The position numbers and the translations under genes were made by a program. The notes under the pieces are model-generated. The model was not told the DNA's origin, did not search any database, and was given only the letters and a program-made list of their open reading frames with translations. From DASWED01 sp036394995 (GTDB lineage Bacteria > Actinomycetota > UBA4738 > JACQTL01), in assembly GCA_036394995.1 (NCBI GenBank), contig DASWED010000125.1:1-64000 (forward strand): 64,000 bases of DNA, given 5' to 3'. Positions within the stretch are counted from its first letter, which is position 1. The number at the start of each line of letters is the position of its first letter. Positions 15,401 to 24,033 of this stretch are shown here, piece after piece.

Positions 15401-17392
15401 CTACTCGTTCGGGGTGGCGGTGATGGAGGGGCCCGGGACCCTGGAAGCCTGGCCGTTCCGCGCGGCTTCGTCGGGATCGGGGATGGGAACGGATCCCTCG
15501 ACGTAGTCCATGAGGTCCTTCCCCTCGATGACCTCGCTGGCCATCAACAGCTTGGACAGGCGGTCCAGCAGGTCGCGGCGCTCCTCCAGGATCTCGGTGG
15601 CCCGGCGATGGGCCTCCGTGAGCAGACGGCTGATCTCGGTGTCCACGCGGTCGGCCAGCGAGCCGGAGAGGCGGGGGGCCTCACCCGGGAACAGGAGCTG
15701 GCCCTCGCCGCCCCGGAACCCGTCGCGCCCCAGCGAGATCGGCCCGATCTCGTCGCTCATCCCGTACTCGACGACCATGGCCCGGGCGATCTCGGTGGCC
15801 TTCTCCAGGTCGTTCTGCGCGCCGGTGGAGACCTGCTTGAACACGATCTCCTCGGCCGTCCGGCCGCCCAGGAGGATGACCAGGCGGTCGGCCAGCTCGG
15901 GTTCGGTGAGCAGGTAGCGGTCCTCCAGGGGGCGCTGCATGGTCATGCCCAGGGCGGCCGCGCCGCGGGGGATGATCGACACCCGGTGTACGGGGTCGCC
16001 CGTGGGAACGGTGAGCGCCACCAGCGCATGGCCCATCTCGTGGACGGCCACCACCACGCGGTCCCGTTCGCTCATCACCCGGCTCTTGCGCTCCAGGCCG
16101 GCCACCACGCGGTCGATGGCCTCCTCGAGGTCCCGGCCCTCCACGGAGTTCTTCTCCGCCCGCGCGGCGAGGAGCGCCGCCTCGTTCACCACGTTCGCCA
16201 GGTCCGCCCCGGTGAACCCCGGCGTCCGCGACGCGATGACCCGGAGGTCCACGGAGGGGTCGAGGGCCACCCCCCGGGCGTGGACCCGCAGGATGGCCTC
16301 CCGGCCCTTGAGGTCCGGACGGTCCACCACCACCTGCCGGTCGAACCGGCCCGGCCGGATGAGCGCGGGGTCCAGGACGTCGGGCCGGTTCGTGGCGGCC
16401 ATGATGATCACGCCGCCCTTGGCGTCGAACCCGTCCATCTCGACCAGGAGCTGGTTGAGGGTCTGTTCGCGTTCGTCGTGGGACCCGAGCGACCCGCCGA
16501 CCCCGCCCATGCGGCCCTTGCCGATCGTGTCGATCTCGTCCAGGAACACCAGGGTCGGAGCCTTCTCCTTGGCCTGCTGGAACAGCTCACGCACCCTGGC
16601 CGCGCCGAGCCCCACGAACATCTCGACGAACTCCGAGCCGGACATGAAGAAGAACGGCACGTTGGCCTCGCCGGCCACGGCCCGGGCCAGGAGGGTCTTT
16701 CCGCACCCCGGCGGGCCCAGCAGCAGGACGCCCTTCGGGATCCGTCCCCCCAGGCGCTGGTACTTCTTGGGGTTCTTCAGGAAGTCGACGATCTCCTTGA
16801 GCTCCTCCACGGCCTCGTCCAGCCCGGCCACGTCGCCGAAGGTCGTCTTCAGCTCCTTGCGGTCGTAGATCCGGACCTTGTTCCGCCCGAGGTTCAGCGC
16901 GTTGGCCCCGGCCGCGCCCATGCGCCGGAACAGCAGGAAGTACAGACCCCCGATGAGGAGCAACATGAAGAAGAGCTGTCCGAGGATGGGACCCCATCCG
17001 CTGGGATGGCTCCCGCGGTACACGATGTCGTGGCTCTGCAGGAGGCGGAAGATGGAGTCGTCCCCGGTTGGCCGAACGGCCACGATCCGCTGCGTCGCTC
17101 CTTCCTTGTGGACCACCCCCTGCACGGAGGTCTCACCCACGTCGACATCGGTGAGCACCTTGGGCCCCTGCTCCACGTACCCGATGAACTGCGAGTACGG
17201 GACGGTCTTTTCGCCCGTCGGGATCTGCTGGAACAGCAGCCAGCCGACGAGCAGGATCACGGCGAGCCACAGCAGCAGGCGGTTCCGGCGGCTCCGTTCC
17301 GTCTGGGGGGTGCCGCCCGAGCCGCCGCCGGGCTCGTACCCGGACAGGCCGCCTCGCCGGGGCCGGTTGGGGGGTCGGTCGTCGTTGGCCAT
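15401..17392 (-). CDS. ftsH: ATP-dependent zinc metalloprotease FtsH
   Basis: A 663-residue membrane AAA+ protease that extracts and degrades membrane and soluble proteins. Two transmembrane helices (about 38-55 and 137-155) flank a periplasmic-type domain. The AAA module has Walker A GPPGCGKT (226-233), Walker B LVFLDEID (281-288) and an arginine-finger region ending in RPGRFDR. The zinc site is HEMGH (451-455); the usual form is HEAGH, and both His and the Glu are kept. The Gly-rich N-terminus and the C-terminal tail after about 640 are variable. Convergent with the glycosyltransferase (1-bp gap). ATG 17392 is used; Shine-Dalgarno weak. Confidence 0.96.
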   Translation of the reverse strand: MANDDRPPNRPRRGGLSGYEPGGGSGGTPQTERSRRNRLLLWLAVILLVGWLLFQQIPTGEKTVPYSQFIGYVEQGPKVLTDVDVGETSVQGVVHKEGATQRIVAVRPTGDDSIFRLLQSHDIVYRGSHPSGWGPILGQLFFMLLLIGGLYFLLFRRMGAAGANALNLGRNKVRIYDRKELKTTFGDVAGLDEAVEELKEIVDFLKNPKKYQRLGGRIPKGVLLLGPPGCGKTLLARAVAGEANVPFFFMSGSEFVEMFVGLGAARVRELFQQAKEKAPTLVFLDEIDTIGKGRMGGVGGSLGSHDEREQTLNQLLVEMDGFDAKGGVIIMAATNRPDVLDPALIRPGRFDRQVVVDRPDLKGREAILRVHARGVALDPSVDLRVIASRTPGFTGADLANVVNEAALLAARAEKNSVEGRDLEEAIDRVVAGLERKSRVMSERDRVVVAVHEMGHALVALTVPTGDPVHRVSIIPRGAAALGMTMQRPLEDRYLLTEPELADRLVILLGGRTAEEIVFKQVSTGAQNDLEKATEIARAMVVEYGMSDEIGPISLGRDGFRGGEGQLLFPGEAPRLSGSLADRVDTEISRLLTEAHRRATEILEERRDLLDRLSKLLMASEVIEGKDLMDYVEGSVPIPDPDEAARNGQASRVPGPSITATPNE

Positions 17393-17500
17393 GGGAAATC
17401 CATCTTCCCACACGCCTGTCGCTCCGCCGGGGTCCGGTCGTCCGGTGGCAGGCCGGCGCCCATCGCGTAACGAAGGCCCGCGGGCGGGGGACCCCACACG

Positions 17501-19114
17501 GTGAGCAGGCGAACGAAGGCCCGGGCATCGCCGGCCTCCACACCACCGAAGGGCGATCCCGAGGCAACGGCCGGCAGGGGGGCGGGCGTCGCCGCGGGCC
17601 TGACCAGCGCCGCGGCGGCCATGGGCCTGTCCGCCGTCCTGCACACCGTGGTCCCCGCGGTGCCGTTCCCGCCGGTGGCGGTGGCCCAGGAGGTCATCCG
17701 GCTGGCCCCCGGGAGCGTGGACGCCTTCTTCATCGACCGCTTCCAGCACGGGGCCCGCCCCGCGGCGGTCATCGGCTCGGGTTTGGGGTTCCTGGTGGCG
17801 GCGGCGCTGCTGGGCCTGGCGCTCCCGTGGCTCCGGCGCACGCTGGGCGGTCGGACGGCCCCGGCCGCCACGATCCTGGCGCTCCCGCTGTTCGCCGTGG
17901 CGATCGTGACGTACCGGCGGATGACGGGGTGGGTCCCACTGCCCGTCTACGCGATCGCCCTCGTCCCGGTGTTCGCCGCCTCGGTGGCGTTCGGCGTGGC
18001 CGCGTTCCGGCGCATCGCCTCGGGCCGGGCCCGGCAGGACCAGGACGTGATGCGGCGGGAGGTCGTGCGGGCCATGTGGGTCGGCGGCGCCGGCTTCCTG
18101 GTGGGGTGGGCCAGCCTGGGCCGGTTCGTCTTCCGGCGGCCCGACCCCGGCCACCAGCGGCTGGCCGCGCCCCGCGTCTCGCCGACGAAGCCGCCGGGCC
18201 CGGCGCCGGCCGACGCCGCGTTCGGCCGCATCCGCGGACTGACGCCGGAGATCACGTCGAACGACCGGTTCTACACGGTGAACGAGGAGCTGTTCCCGCC
18301 GGACATCGACCCCGAGACCTGGAGGCTCCGGATCGGGGGCCTGGTGGACCGGCCGTTCGAGCTCACGTACCAGCAGCTGAAGGCGCTCCCCGCCGTGGAG
18401 CAGTTCATGACGCTCGAGTGCATCAGCAACAAGATCGGAGGCCACCTCATCTCCACCGCGAAGTGGGTGGGAGTGCCCCTGCCCGACCTCCTGGACCGGG
18501 CCGGGGTGCGCGACGGCGCCCTGGAGGTGGTGTCGCGGTCCGTGGACGGGTACTCCGACTCGATCCCGGTGGACAAGGCCATGGAGCGAACCACGATCAT
18601 CGCGTTCGGCATGAACGGCCATCTCCTGCCCCGGGCCCACGGGTTCCCCGCCCGGATCCTGGTCCCCGGCTACTACGGGATGAAGCAGCCCAAGTGGCTG
18701 GGGTCCGTCGAGGTGGTGGACCGCCCCCATCGCGGCTACTGGGAGCAGCGGGGATGGATCAAGGAGGCCGTGGTGAGGACGATGTCCCGGATCGACGTCC
18801 CCCTTTCCGGCGCGTCGGAGACCGGCGAGGTCACGGTCGCCGGGATCGCGTTCGCCGGGGATCGGGGGATCTCGCGAGTGGAGATCTCCACCGACGGCGG
18901 CCGGACGTTCGCCGACGCCGAGCTGAAGACCGCGCTCTCCGAGTTCACGTGGCGGATGTGGCGCCACTCGTTCAGGCCCGATCCGGGCCGGGTCACGATC
19001 CTCGTCCGGGCCACCGACGGCGGGGGAGCCACCCAGACCTCCGCTGTCACCCCGCCGGAGTACAGTGGGTCGACGGGATGGCACGGAGTGGAGGTCGTTG
19101 AGCAGGAGGGCTGA
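17501..19114 (+). CDS. Membrane-anchored molybdopterin-dependent oxidoreductase (sulfite oxidase family)
   Basis: A 537-residue protein with four or so transmembrane helices in the first 210 residues. A sulfite-oxidase-type Moco domain follows (about 245-430), with the single molybdenum-ligand Cys in FMTLECISNKIGG and the later HGFPARILVPGYYGMKQPKW block. A C-terminal Mo-co dimerisation (Ig-like) domain (about 440-530) has ISRVEISTDGGRTFADAEL. The architecture matches actinobacterial membrane-bound YedY-like enzymes of unknown substrate. GTG 17501 starts 108 bp from divergent ftsH. The SigR-like gene begins inside its 3' end, hinting at co-expression. Confidence 0.88.
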   Translation: MSRRTKARASPASTPPKGDPEATAGRGAGVAAGLTSAAAAMGLSAVLHTVVPAVPFPPVAVAQEVIRLAPGSVDAFFIDRFQHGARPAAVIGSGLGFLVAAALLGLALPWLRRTLGGRTAPAATILALPLFAVAIVTYRRMTGWVPLPVYAIALVPVFAASVAFGVAAFRRIASGRARQDQDVMRREVVRAMWVGGAGFLVGWASLGRFVFRRPDPGHQRLAAPRVSPTKPPGPAPADAAFGRIRGLTPEITSNDRFYTVNEELFPPDIDPETWRLRIGGLVDRPFELTYQQLKALPAVEQFMTLECISNKIGGHLISTAKWVGVPLPDLLDRAGVRDGALEVVSRSVDGYSDSIPVDKAMERTTIIAFGMNGHLLPRAHGFPARILVPGYYGMKQPKWLGSVEVVDRPHRGYWEQRGWIKEAVVRTMSRIDVPLSGASETGEVTVAGIAFAGDRGISRVEISTDGGRTFADAELKTALSEFTWRMWRHSFRPDPGRVTILVRATDGGGATQTSAVTPPEYSGSTGWHGVEVVEQEG

Positions 19115-19736
19115 GGCGGAGCGGCGGACCCCCCGGGGGGTTTCGCCGGACGGGGTGTCCGACGGCTCCGGCGAGACCGAGGAGCAGCGGCGCGAGCGGT
19201 TCGAGCGCGACGCCATGCCCCTCATGCCGAGCCTGTACGCCGCCGCCCTGCGACTGACCCGCAACCCCGCCGACGCCGAGGACCTGGTCCAGGAGGCCTA
19301 CCTGCGCGCCTACCGAGGGTTCGGGGGGTTCACCGAGGGGACGAACCTCAAGGCGTGGATGTACCGCATCCTCACGAACACGTTCATCAACGCCTACCGC
19401 AAGCGTCAGCGCGAGCCGATCACGGTGCTGGAGGACGAGATCCCCGACTGGTACCTGTACGACCGGCTGTCGCAGACGGGGGAGACCTCCTCGGCCGAGA
19501 CCCAGGCCCTCGAGCACATCCCCGACGAGGACGTGCAGGCGGCGCTCGACTCGCTGCCGGAGGGATTCCGGATGGCGGTGTGGCTGGCCGACGTGGAGGG
19601 GTTCTCCTACAAGGAGATCGCCGGGATCCTGGGCATTCCCATCGGAACCGTGATGTCGAGGCTCCACCGCGGAAGGAAATCCCTGGAGAAGATGTTGTGG
19701 GAGAAGGCACGGGAGCGAGGACTTGTCAGGGATTGA
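19065..19736 (+). CDS. sigR: ECF RNA polymerase sigma factor, SigR/SigH type
   Basis: A sigma-70 family factor of the group that controls thiol-oxidative stress in actinobacteria. Region 2 is AALRLTRNPADAEDLVQEAY and LRAYRGFGGFTEGTNLKAWM, then TNTFINAYRKRQREP. Region 4 is LDSLPEGFRMAVWLADVEGF, SYKEIAGILGIPIGTVMSRL and HRGRKSLEKML. The start is uncertain: GTG 19065 (50-bp overlap with the oxidoreductase), TTG 19098 and GTG 19155 are all in frame, and the conserved domain begins near codon 45. The zinc anti-sigma gene overlaps its end by 14 bp, the classic sigR-rsrA layout. Confidence 0.9.
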   Translation: MGRRDGTEWRSLSRRAEAERRTPRGVSPDGVSDGSGETEEQRRERFERDAMPLMPSLYAAALRLTRNPADAEDLVQEAYLRAYRGFGGFTEGTNLKAWMYRILTNTFINAYRKRQREPITVLEDEIPDWYLYDRLSQTGETSSAETQALEHIPDEDVQAALDSLPEGFRMAVWLADVEGFSYKEIAGILGIPIGTVMSRLHRGRKSLEKMLWEKARERGLVRD

Positions 19737-19971
19737 CTGCGAAGAGGTGCTGAGGGAGGTCGAGGCCTACCTGGACGGCGAGCTGCCGGATGACCGCTGC
19801 GCATTCATCGCGAAGCACCTCCGGGACTGCGGGCCGTGCGCGGACCGGGCCGACTTCCAGCATCGGCTGAAGGAGCTCGTGGCGCGGAAGTGCCACCGGG
19901 CCCAGTCAACCGTTCCCGAGCACCTCGTCACCCGGGTCCGGATGATCATCTACGAGGAGCCGGGGCCCTAG
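19723..19971 (+). CDS. rsrA: Zinc-binding anti-sigma factor, RsrA type
   Basis: An 82-residue ZAS-family anti-sigma factor. The redox motif HLRDCGPC gives H32, C36 and C39; C6 near the N-terminus is the fourth zinc ligand or disulfide partner. In the well-studied homologue, reduced zinc-bound protein holds the sigma factor and disulfide stress releases it, and mycothiol resets it. TTG 19723 is the start, overlapping the sigma gene. Terminator-like hairpin 11 bp after the stop. Confidence 0.88.
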   Translation: MSGIDCEEVLREVEAYLDGELPDDRCAFIAKHLRDCGPCADRADFQHRLKELVARKCHRAQSTVPEHLVTRVRMIIYEEPGP

Positions 19972-19981
19972 CGGGCGCCTC

Positions 19982-20011
19982 GAAGTCGGGGGGCTCCGCC
20001 CCCCCGACTTC
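19982..20011 (+). terminator. Hairpin terminator after the sigma/anti-sigma pair
   Basis: A perfect 12-bp GC-rich stem, GAAGTCGGGGGG with CCCCCCGACTTC, around a CTCCGC loop. There is no U-tract, as is usual in high-GC actinobacteria. Confidence 0.75.
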
Positions 20012-20149
20012 CCCCGAACAGCATCTCCGCGGGGCGGGCTTGTTGCGATCCCGTGGAGGCTGAAGGCCGGGGCGATCCGGGGAACCTCCCCGAGCGTCGA
20101 ACCTCTGACGCCGACGTGTCGAATGACGTTGCGAGGAGGACGAAGCTCG

Positions 20150-20335
20150 ATGAAGGGAACGCGCCCCGGGCACCTGCCCCAGCCGAGTCGCACCACGAGC
20201 ACGGGACGGACCTGCGCGGAGCCGGGGTGCACCACGAAGCTCTCCGTCTACAACACCTCCGACCTGTGCTGGCAGCACGCCGAGGTGGTGTTCCCGAACT
20301 ACCGGGGCAAGCGCCTGGCCCCCGGGAAGCCCTGA
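20150..20335 (+). CDS. Small zinc-ribbon-like protein
   Basis: A 61-residue protein. RTCAEPGCTTKLSVYNTSDL followed by CWQH gives a C-x4-C...C-x2-H set that would fit one structural zinc. The start at 20150 has GAGGAGG 10 nt upstream. Flanking terminator hairpins suggest its own transcription unit. Small proteins of this pattern are widespread in actinobacteria; function unknown. Confidence 0.72.
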   Translation: MKGTRPGHLPQPSRTTSTGRTCAEPGCTTKLSVYNTSDLCWQHAEVVFPNYRGKRLAPGKP

Positions 20336-20401
20336 GCCCGCGGCACGCCCTCGACCTCACGCTCCCGCTCCCCTTGCGATGCTGAGCGACACCCGGTAAT
20401 C

Positions 20402-20426
20402 CTCTCCGGGCCCCGACCCCGGAGAG
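20402..20426 (+). terminator. Hairpin, 8-bp stem
   Basis: CTCTCCGG pairs with CCGGAGAG around a 9-nt loop, 67 bp after the small zinc-ribbon gene. Confidence 0.5.
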
Positions 20427-20429
20427 ACC

Positions 20430-20454
20430 ACGGCCCCTGCCGCGGCGGGGGCCG
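20430..20454 (+). terminator. Second hairpin in tandem, 8-bp stem
   Basis: ACGGCCCC pairs with GGGGCCGT around TGCCGCGGC, immediately after the previous hairpin and before the biotin carboxylase promoter. A tandem terminator is the likely role. Confidence 0.5.
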
Positions 20455-20467
20455 TCGGCGTCTCCCG

Positions 20468-20473
20468 TATCCT
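20468..20473 (+). promoter_or_regulatory. -10 box of a likely leaderless promoter (biotin carboxylase)
   Basis: TATCCT ends 8 nt before ATG 20482 with no Shine-Dalgarno in between. Confidence 0.55.
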
Positions 20474-20481
20474 TCGCGGAC

Positions 20482-21810
20482 ATGTTCGGATCGGTGCTCG
20501 TGGCGAACCGGGCGGAGATCGCCTGCCGGGTGATCCGGACCCTCCGGAGGCTGGGGATCCGGTCGGTGGCCGTCCACAGCGACGCGGACGTGCGGGCCAG
20601 GCACGTCCGGGAGGCCGACACCGCCGAGCGGGTCGGCGAGTCGCCCGCTCCGGCCTCGTACCTCAACCCGGCCGCCATCGTGGAGGCCGCGCTCCGCTCG
20701 GGGGCGGAGGCCGTGCATCCGGGGTACGGGTTCCTGTCCGAGTCCCCGAAGTTCGCCCAGGCCGTGATCGACGCCGGCCTCGCCTGGATCGGCCCCTCGC
20801 CCGACGTGCTGGAGCTCACCGGCGACAAGGTGGCCTGCCGGGAGGCCTTCGCGAAGACGGGGTTCCCGGTGCTTCCCGGAGCCGGCCCGTTCGTGGAGGC
20901 CGGCGAGGCGGTGGAGGCCGCTGACGGCGTGGGGTTCCCGGTGATGGTGAAGGCGGTGATGGGGGGCGGCGGGATCGGGATGGGCATCGCCCGGGACCCG
21001 GGCGAGCTGGTGAAGGCCGTCGAGACGGCGTCCACGCGGGGGGCCCGGTTCTTCTCCGACCCGGCCGTGTACCTGGAGCGCTACGTGGAGCGCGCCAGGC
21101 ACATCGAGGTCCAGGTCCTGGCAGACGACGAACGGACCATCCACCTGAACGAACGCGAGTGCTCGGTGCAGCGCCGCCACCAGAAGGTGATCGAGGAGAC
21201 TCCCTCGCCGGCCCTCACCGGGGAGCTCAGGCGCAGGATGTGCGCGGCCGCCGTGACCTCCCTGGAGGCGATCGGGTACCGCGGGGCCGGAACCGTGGAG
21301 AGCGTGCTCACGCCCGACGGCGAGTTCTTCTTCCTCGAGGTGAACGCCCGCCTGCAGGTGGAGCACCCGGTGACCGAGATGACCACCGCCGTCGACCTCG
21401 TCGAGCAGCAGCTCCGGGTCGCCGCCGGCGAGAGGATCGGTCTCGACCGCCGCCCTCCCCGCAGCGGGCACTCCCTGGAGTGCCGGGTGTACGCGGAGGA
21501 CCCCCGCACGTTCCTCCCAGCTCCCGGACGCATCTCCAGGCTGGACTTCGGGGAGTCGGCCCGGGTGAACCCCAACCGCTACGACTTCGGGTACGACACG
21601 GGGGACGAGGTGCCGATGTTCTACGACCCGCTGATCGGCAAGGTCGTGGTGCACGGGGGGAGCCGGACAGGCTCGATCGGGATGATGGTCGCGGCGCTCG
21701 GCGACATCCGTCTGGACGGGCTGAAGACGAACATCCCGGCGCTGGAGCGGGTCATGCGGGACGAACGGTTCGTGTCCGGCGACTACGACACCGGGCTGCT
21801 CGGGAAGTAG
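20482..21810 (+). CDS. accC: Biotin carboxylase subunit of an acyl-CoA carboxylase
   Basis: A 442-residue biotin carboxylase, which charges biotin on a carrier protein with bicarbonate and ATP. It has the N-terminal GSVLVANRAEIACRVIRTLR, the ATP-grasp glycine loop MGGGGIGMGI, ECSVQRRHQKVIEE and EVNARLQVEHPVTEMTT. The C-terminal domain ends with DPLIGKVVVHG and LKTNIPALERVM. It lacks a fused carrier domain, so it needs a separate BCCP; one is free-standing at 34032 and a carboxyltransferase is at 24034. An enoyl-CoA hydratase gene follows directly. Confidence 0.93.
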   Translation: MFGSVLVANRAEIACRVIRTLRRLGIRSVAVHSDADVRARHVREADTAERVGESPAPASYLNPAAIVEAALRSGAEAVHPGYGFLSESPKFAQAVIDAGLAWIGPSPDVLELTGDKVACREAFAKTGFPVLPGAGPFVEAGEAVEAADGVGFPVMVKAVMGGGGIGMGIARDPGELVKAVETASTRGARFFSDPAVYLERYVERARHIEVQVLADDERTIHLNERECSVQRRHQKVIEETPSPALTGELRRRMCAAAVTSLEAIGYRGAGTVESVLTPDGEFFFLEVNARLQVEHPVTEMTTAVDLVEQQLRVAAGERIGLDRRPPRSGHSLECRVYAEDPRTFLPAPGRISRLDFGESARVNPNRYDFGYDTGDEVPMFYDPLIGKVVVHGGSRTGSIGMMVAALGDIRLDGLKTNIPALERVMRDERFVSGDYDTGLLGK

Positions 21811-21821
21811 GGTTGCTGCCC

Positions 21822-22589
21822 GTGGGCGAGGCCGTTCGATTCGAGCTCCGGAGCCCGGCGGCGTGGATCACGATCGACCGGGAGGAGCGCCGGAACGCGC
21901 TGTCGGCCGAGGTCATCGACGGCCTCCTGGAGGCCCTCCGGCGGGCGTCGGCGGCGGACGGGGCCGGGGTCGTGGTGCTGACCGGCGCCGGCGACAGGGC
22001 GTTCTGCGCGGGTGGGGACATCGGCGGGTTCGCCGCGGACACGGCGGACTCGGCCCCCGCGGCGATCGGACGGCTCCTCGACGCCCTGTGGCACCACGCC
22101 AAGCCCACCGTGGCCCGGGTCAACGGCCGGGCCCTGGGCGGCGGGTTCGGCCTGATGATGGCCTGCGACCTGGCCGTCGCCGCGGACGACGTCGAGGTGG
22201 GGATGCCGGAGATCAACCTTGGCCTGTGGCCCCACGTGATCACCGCGGTCGTCCAGCGAACGGTGCCCCGGCGGCTGGCGCTGGAACTGATGTTCACCGG
22301 CCGGCGCGTGGCCGCCGAGGAGGCACTGCGGTGGGGCCTGGTGAACCGGGTGGTCGCGCGCGACGCGCTCGACGGTGCCGTGGACGATCTGATCGGGGAG
22401 ATCGCGAGCAAGAGTCCGGCGATCATTCGACTGGGGAAGCGCTCGTTCACGGGCGCCGAGGAGCTGGGGTTCGCCGCGGCCATCGCGCACCTCAAGGAAC
22501 GCCTGGCCGAGAACTTCGACGAGGAGGACCTGGCCGAGGGGGTCAGCGCGTTCCTGCAGAAGCGAAGGCCAGAGTGGAAGGGCCGCTGA
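21822..22589 (+). CDS. Enoyl-CoA hydratase/isomerase family protein
   Basis: A 255-residue crotonase-fold protein. RNALSAEVIDGLLEALRRAS and GDRAFCAGGDIGGF form the CoA and oxyanion-hole region; NGRALGGGFGLMMACDLAVA carries the second oxyanion glycines. The Glu position normally used in hydration is in VGMPEINLGLWP. It continues to a complete C-terminus. GTG 21822 is used; TTG 21813 has GGAAG at better spacing. With accC just upstream, a role in branched-chain or fatty acyl-CoA breakdown is likely but not proven. Confidence 0.87.
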   Translation: MGEAVRFELRSPAAWITIDREERRNALSAEVIDGLLEALRRASAADGAGVVVLTGAGDRAFCAGGDIGGFAADTADSAPAAIGRLLDALWHHAKPTVARVNGRALGGGFGLMMACDLAVAADDVEVGMPEINLGLWPHVITAVVQRTVPRRLALELMFTGRRVAAEEALRWGLVNRVVARDALDGAVDDLIGEIASKSPAIIRLGKRSFTGAEELGFAAAIAHLKERLAENFDEEDLAEGVSAFLQKRRPEWKGR

Positions 22590-22650
22590 CCGGGCGATCG
22601 GCATCGTCGATCCTTCGTGGAACGCAGCGGTTCGGGGGTGCCTGTGCGTT

Positions 22651-23199
22651 GTGTCCCATGTGAGGGCGCGGGAGCTGGTGATGGCGGCTGACGTACCGGG
22701 AGTCGGTGTCGAGGCGGGGCGGGTGGCGCAGCTGTACGCCGTGCACATCGACGAGGCCTTCCGGATCGCGTACCTGCTGACGGGGAACCGTCAGCTCGCC
22801 GAGGATCTGGCCCAGGACGGGTTCCTCCGGCTCATGGGACGCCTCGTGCACCTCCGCCCGTCGGTCGACTTCGGCGCGTATCTCCGCCGGACCGTGGTGA
22901 ACCTGGTGAACTCGCACTACCGGCGCCGGCGGGTCGAGCAGCGGTATCTCCAGCGCGAGGGAGGGATGCCCCCGCCGGACGCGAAGGGGCCCGACCTCGG
23001 CGACCGCGACAGGATGCGCCTCGCATTGCTCACGCTGCCGCGACGCCAGCGGACGGCGGTCGTCCTGCGGTACTACGCGGACCTGTCGGACAGGCAGGCC
23101 GCCGAGATCATGGGGTGCCGGCCGAGCACGGTGCGGGCGCTCGTCTCGAGGGGAATGGCGTCGTTGCGATCGCAGGTGGGAGGTTCCGATGATCAGTGA
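22651..23199 (+). CDS. ECF RNA polymerase sigma factor, SigE-like
   Basis: A 182-residue ECF sigma factor. Region 2 includes AYLLTGNRQLAEDLAQDGFL and FGAYLRRTVVNLVNSHYRRR. Region 4 is LTLPRRQRTAVVLRYYADLS, DRQAAEIMGCRPSTVRALVS and RGMASLRSQ. GTG 22651 is used; a later start is possible because the conserved part begins at about residue 25. Its last 11 bp overlap the gene for a single-pass membrane protein, the usual arrangement for a sigma factor and its membrane regulator. Confidence 0.87.
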   Translation: MSHVRARELVMAADVPGVGVEAGRVAQLYAVHIDEAFRIAYLLTGNRQLAEDLAQDGFLRLMGRLVHLRPSVDFGAYLRRTVVNLVNSHYRRRRVEQRYLQREGGMPPPDAKGPDLGDRDRMRLALLTLPRRQRTAVVLRYYADLSDRQAAEIMGCRPSTVRALVSRGMASLRSQVGGSDDQ

Positions 23200-23935
23200 G
23201 GACCGGGCCCGGGCCCTGCTCCAGGACCTGGCCGACGGCGTGCCCGGGCCGGAGCGCCAGATCCCCCCGACGATGGTGACCCGCGCCCGCCGGCGGGTCG
23301 CCCTCTCCGTCAGCTCGATCGCGGTCGTGGTGGCGGTGACCGCTGTGGGGGTCGGGGTCGGGGGAGCTCGCCTGCTGGCCTCGGGCGACGAGGGGCGGCC
23401 CGCGAACCCCCCGACCGCGACCGCCCCCTCACCCACGGCCACCGCGCCGTCCCCCACGGCCTCACCGGGCGCGCCGGTGCCAATTCGCCGGACGTTCACC
23501 TCGTCGCTGTACGGCTACACCATCGGCGTCCCGCAGGGGTGGGTGCACGACCGGGCGACGAGGGAGCTCGGGGACCGCGAGGTTCCCATGCTCGTGAGCC
23601 CGGCGGTCGACACGATCTCGGGAGCCGAGGGGACCGTGATCGTGGCCGCGCAGCCCACGGGGAAGATCACCGACCTCGCCGGATGGGCGGCGAAGGTGGA
23701 CGGTGTGGTCCACCTCGCCGGTTGCATCCCGGGACCCACCGAGCGCATCGTCGTGGATGGCGAGCCCGCCCGCATCCAGCACCTCGGGATCTGCAGCGGC
23801 CTGCACCACGAGTGGGTCGCGGTCGTCCACGGGAGCCGGGCGTACCACATCGTCTGGGTGCACTCCCCGGGCACGGAGGAGGCGGACAACGCCCTGTTCG
23901 CCCGCATCCTGGACACGTTCTCGTTCGCCTCCTGA
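23189..23935 (+). CDS. Single-pass membrane protein paired with the ECF sigma factor
   Basis: A 248-residue protein. A cytoplasmic N-terminus of about 38 residues could contact the sigma factor. One transmembrane helix follows (ALSVSSIAVVVAVTAVGVGV, about 37-58), then a Pro/Thr/Ala spacer with the repeat TATAPSP, then an extracytoplasmic domain with YGYTIGVPQGWVHDRATREL and two late cysteines. The zinc motif of classic anti-sigma factors is absent. The overlap with the sigma gene makes an anti-sigma or co-regulator role likely; that is inferred from context only. Confidence 0.7.
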   Translation: MISEDRARALLQDLADGVPGPERQIPPTMVTRARRRVALSVSSIAVVVAVTAVGVGVGGARLLASGDEGRPANPPTATAPSPTATAPSPTASPGAPVPIRRTFTSSLYGYTIGVPQGWVHDRATRELGDREVPMLVSPAVDTISGAEGTVIVAAQPTGKITDLAGWAAKVDGVVHLAGCIPGPTERIVVDGEPARIQHLGICSGLHHEWVAVVHGSRAYHIVWVHSPGTEEADNALFARILDTFSFAS

Positions 23936-24033
23936 GGAGGCCGCGACCCGCAGCGGCGTACACTCGGCCCGAGAGCGGGTCCGGGTTGGCATCGGCGCTC
24001 CGGGCGCCGGCGAAGGGCCCCGAAGGAGGCACC

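Noticed and set aside
15401..19264. Minus-strand open frame of 1287 codons extending FtsH upstream
   Set aside because: The part beyond 17392 is antisense to the molybdoenzyme and has the Arg/Gly/His-rich composition of a non-coding frame in high-GC DNA.
22619..22650. ECF autoregulatory promoter (GGAAC...CGTT) before the SigE-like gene
   Set aside because: The two elements are 23 nt apart, well outside the 16-17 nt such promoters need.
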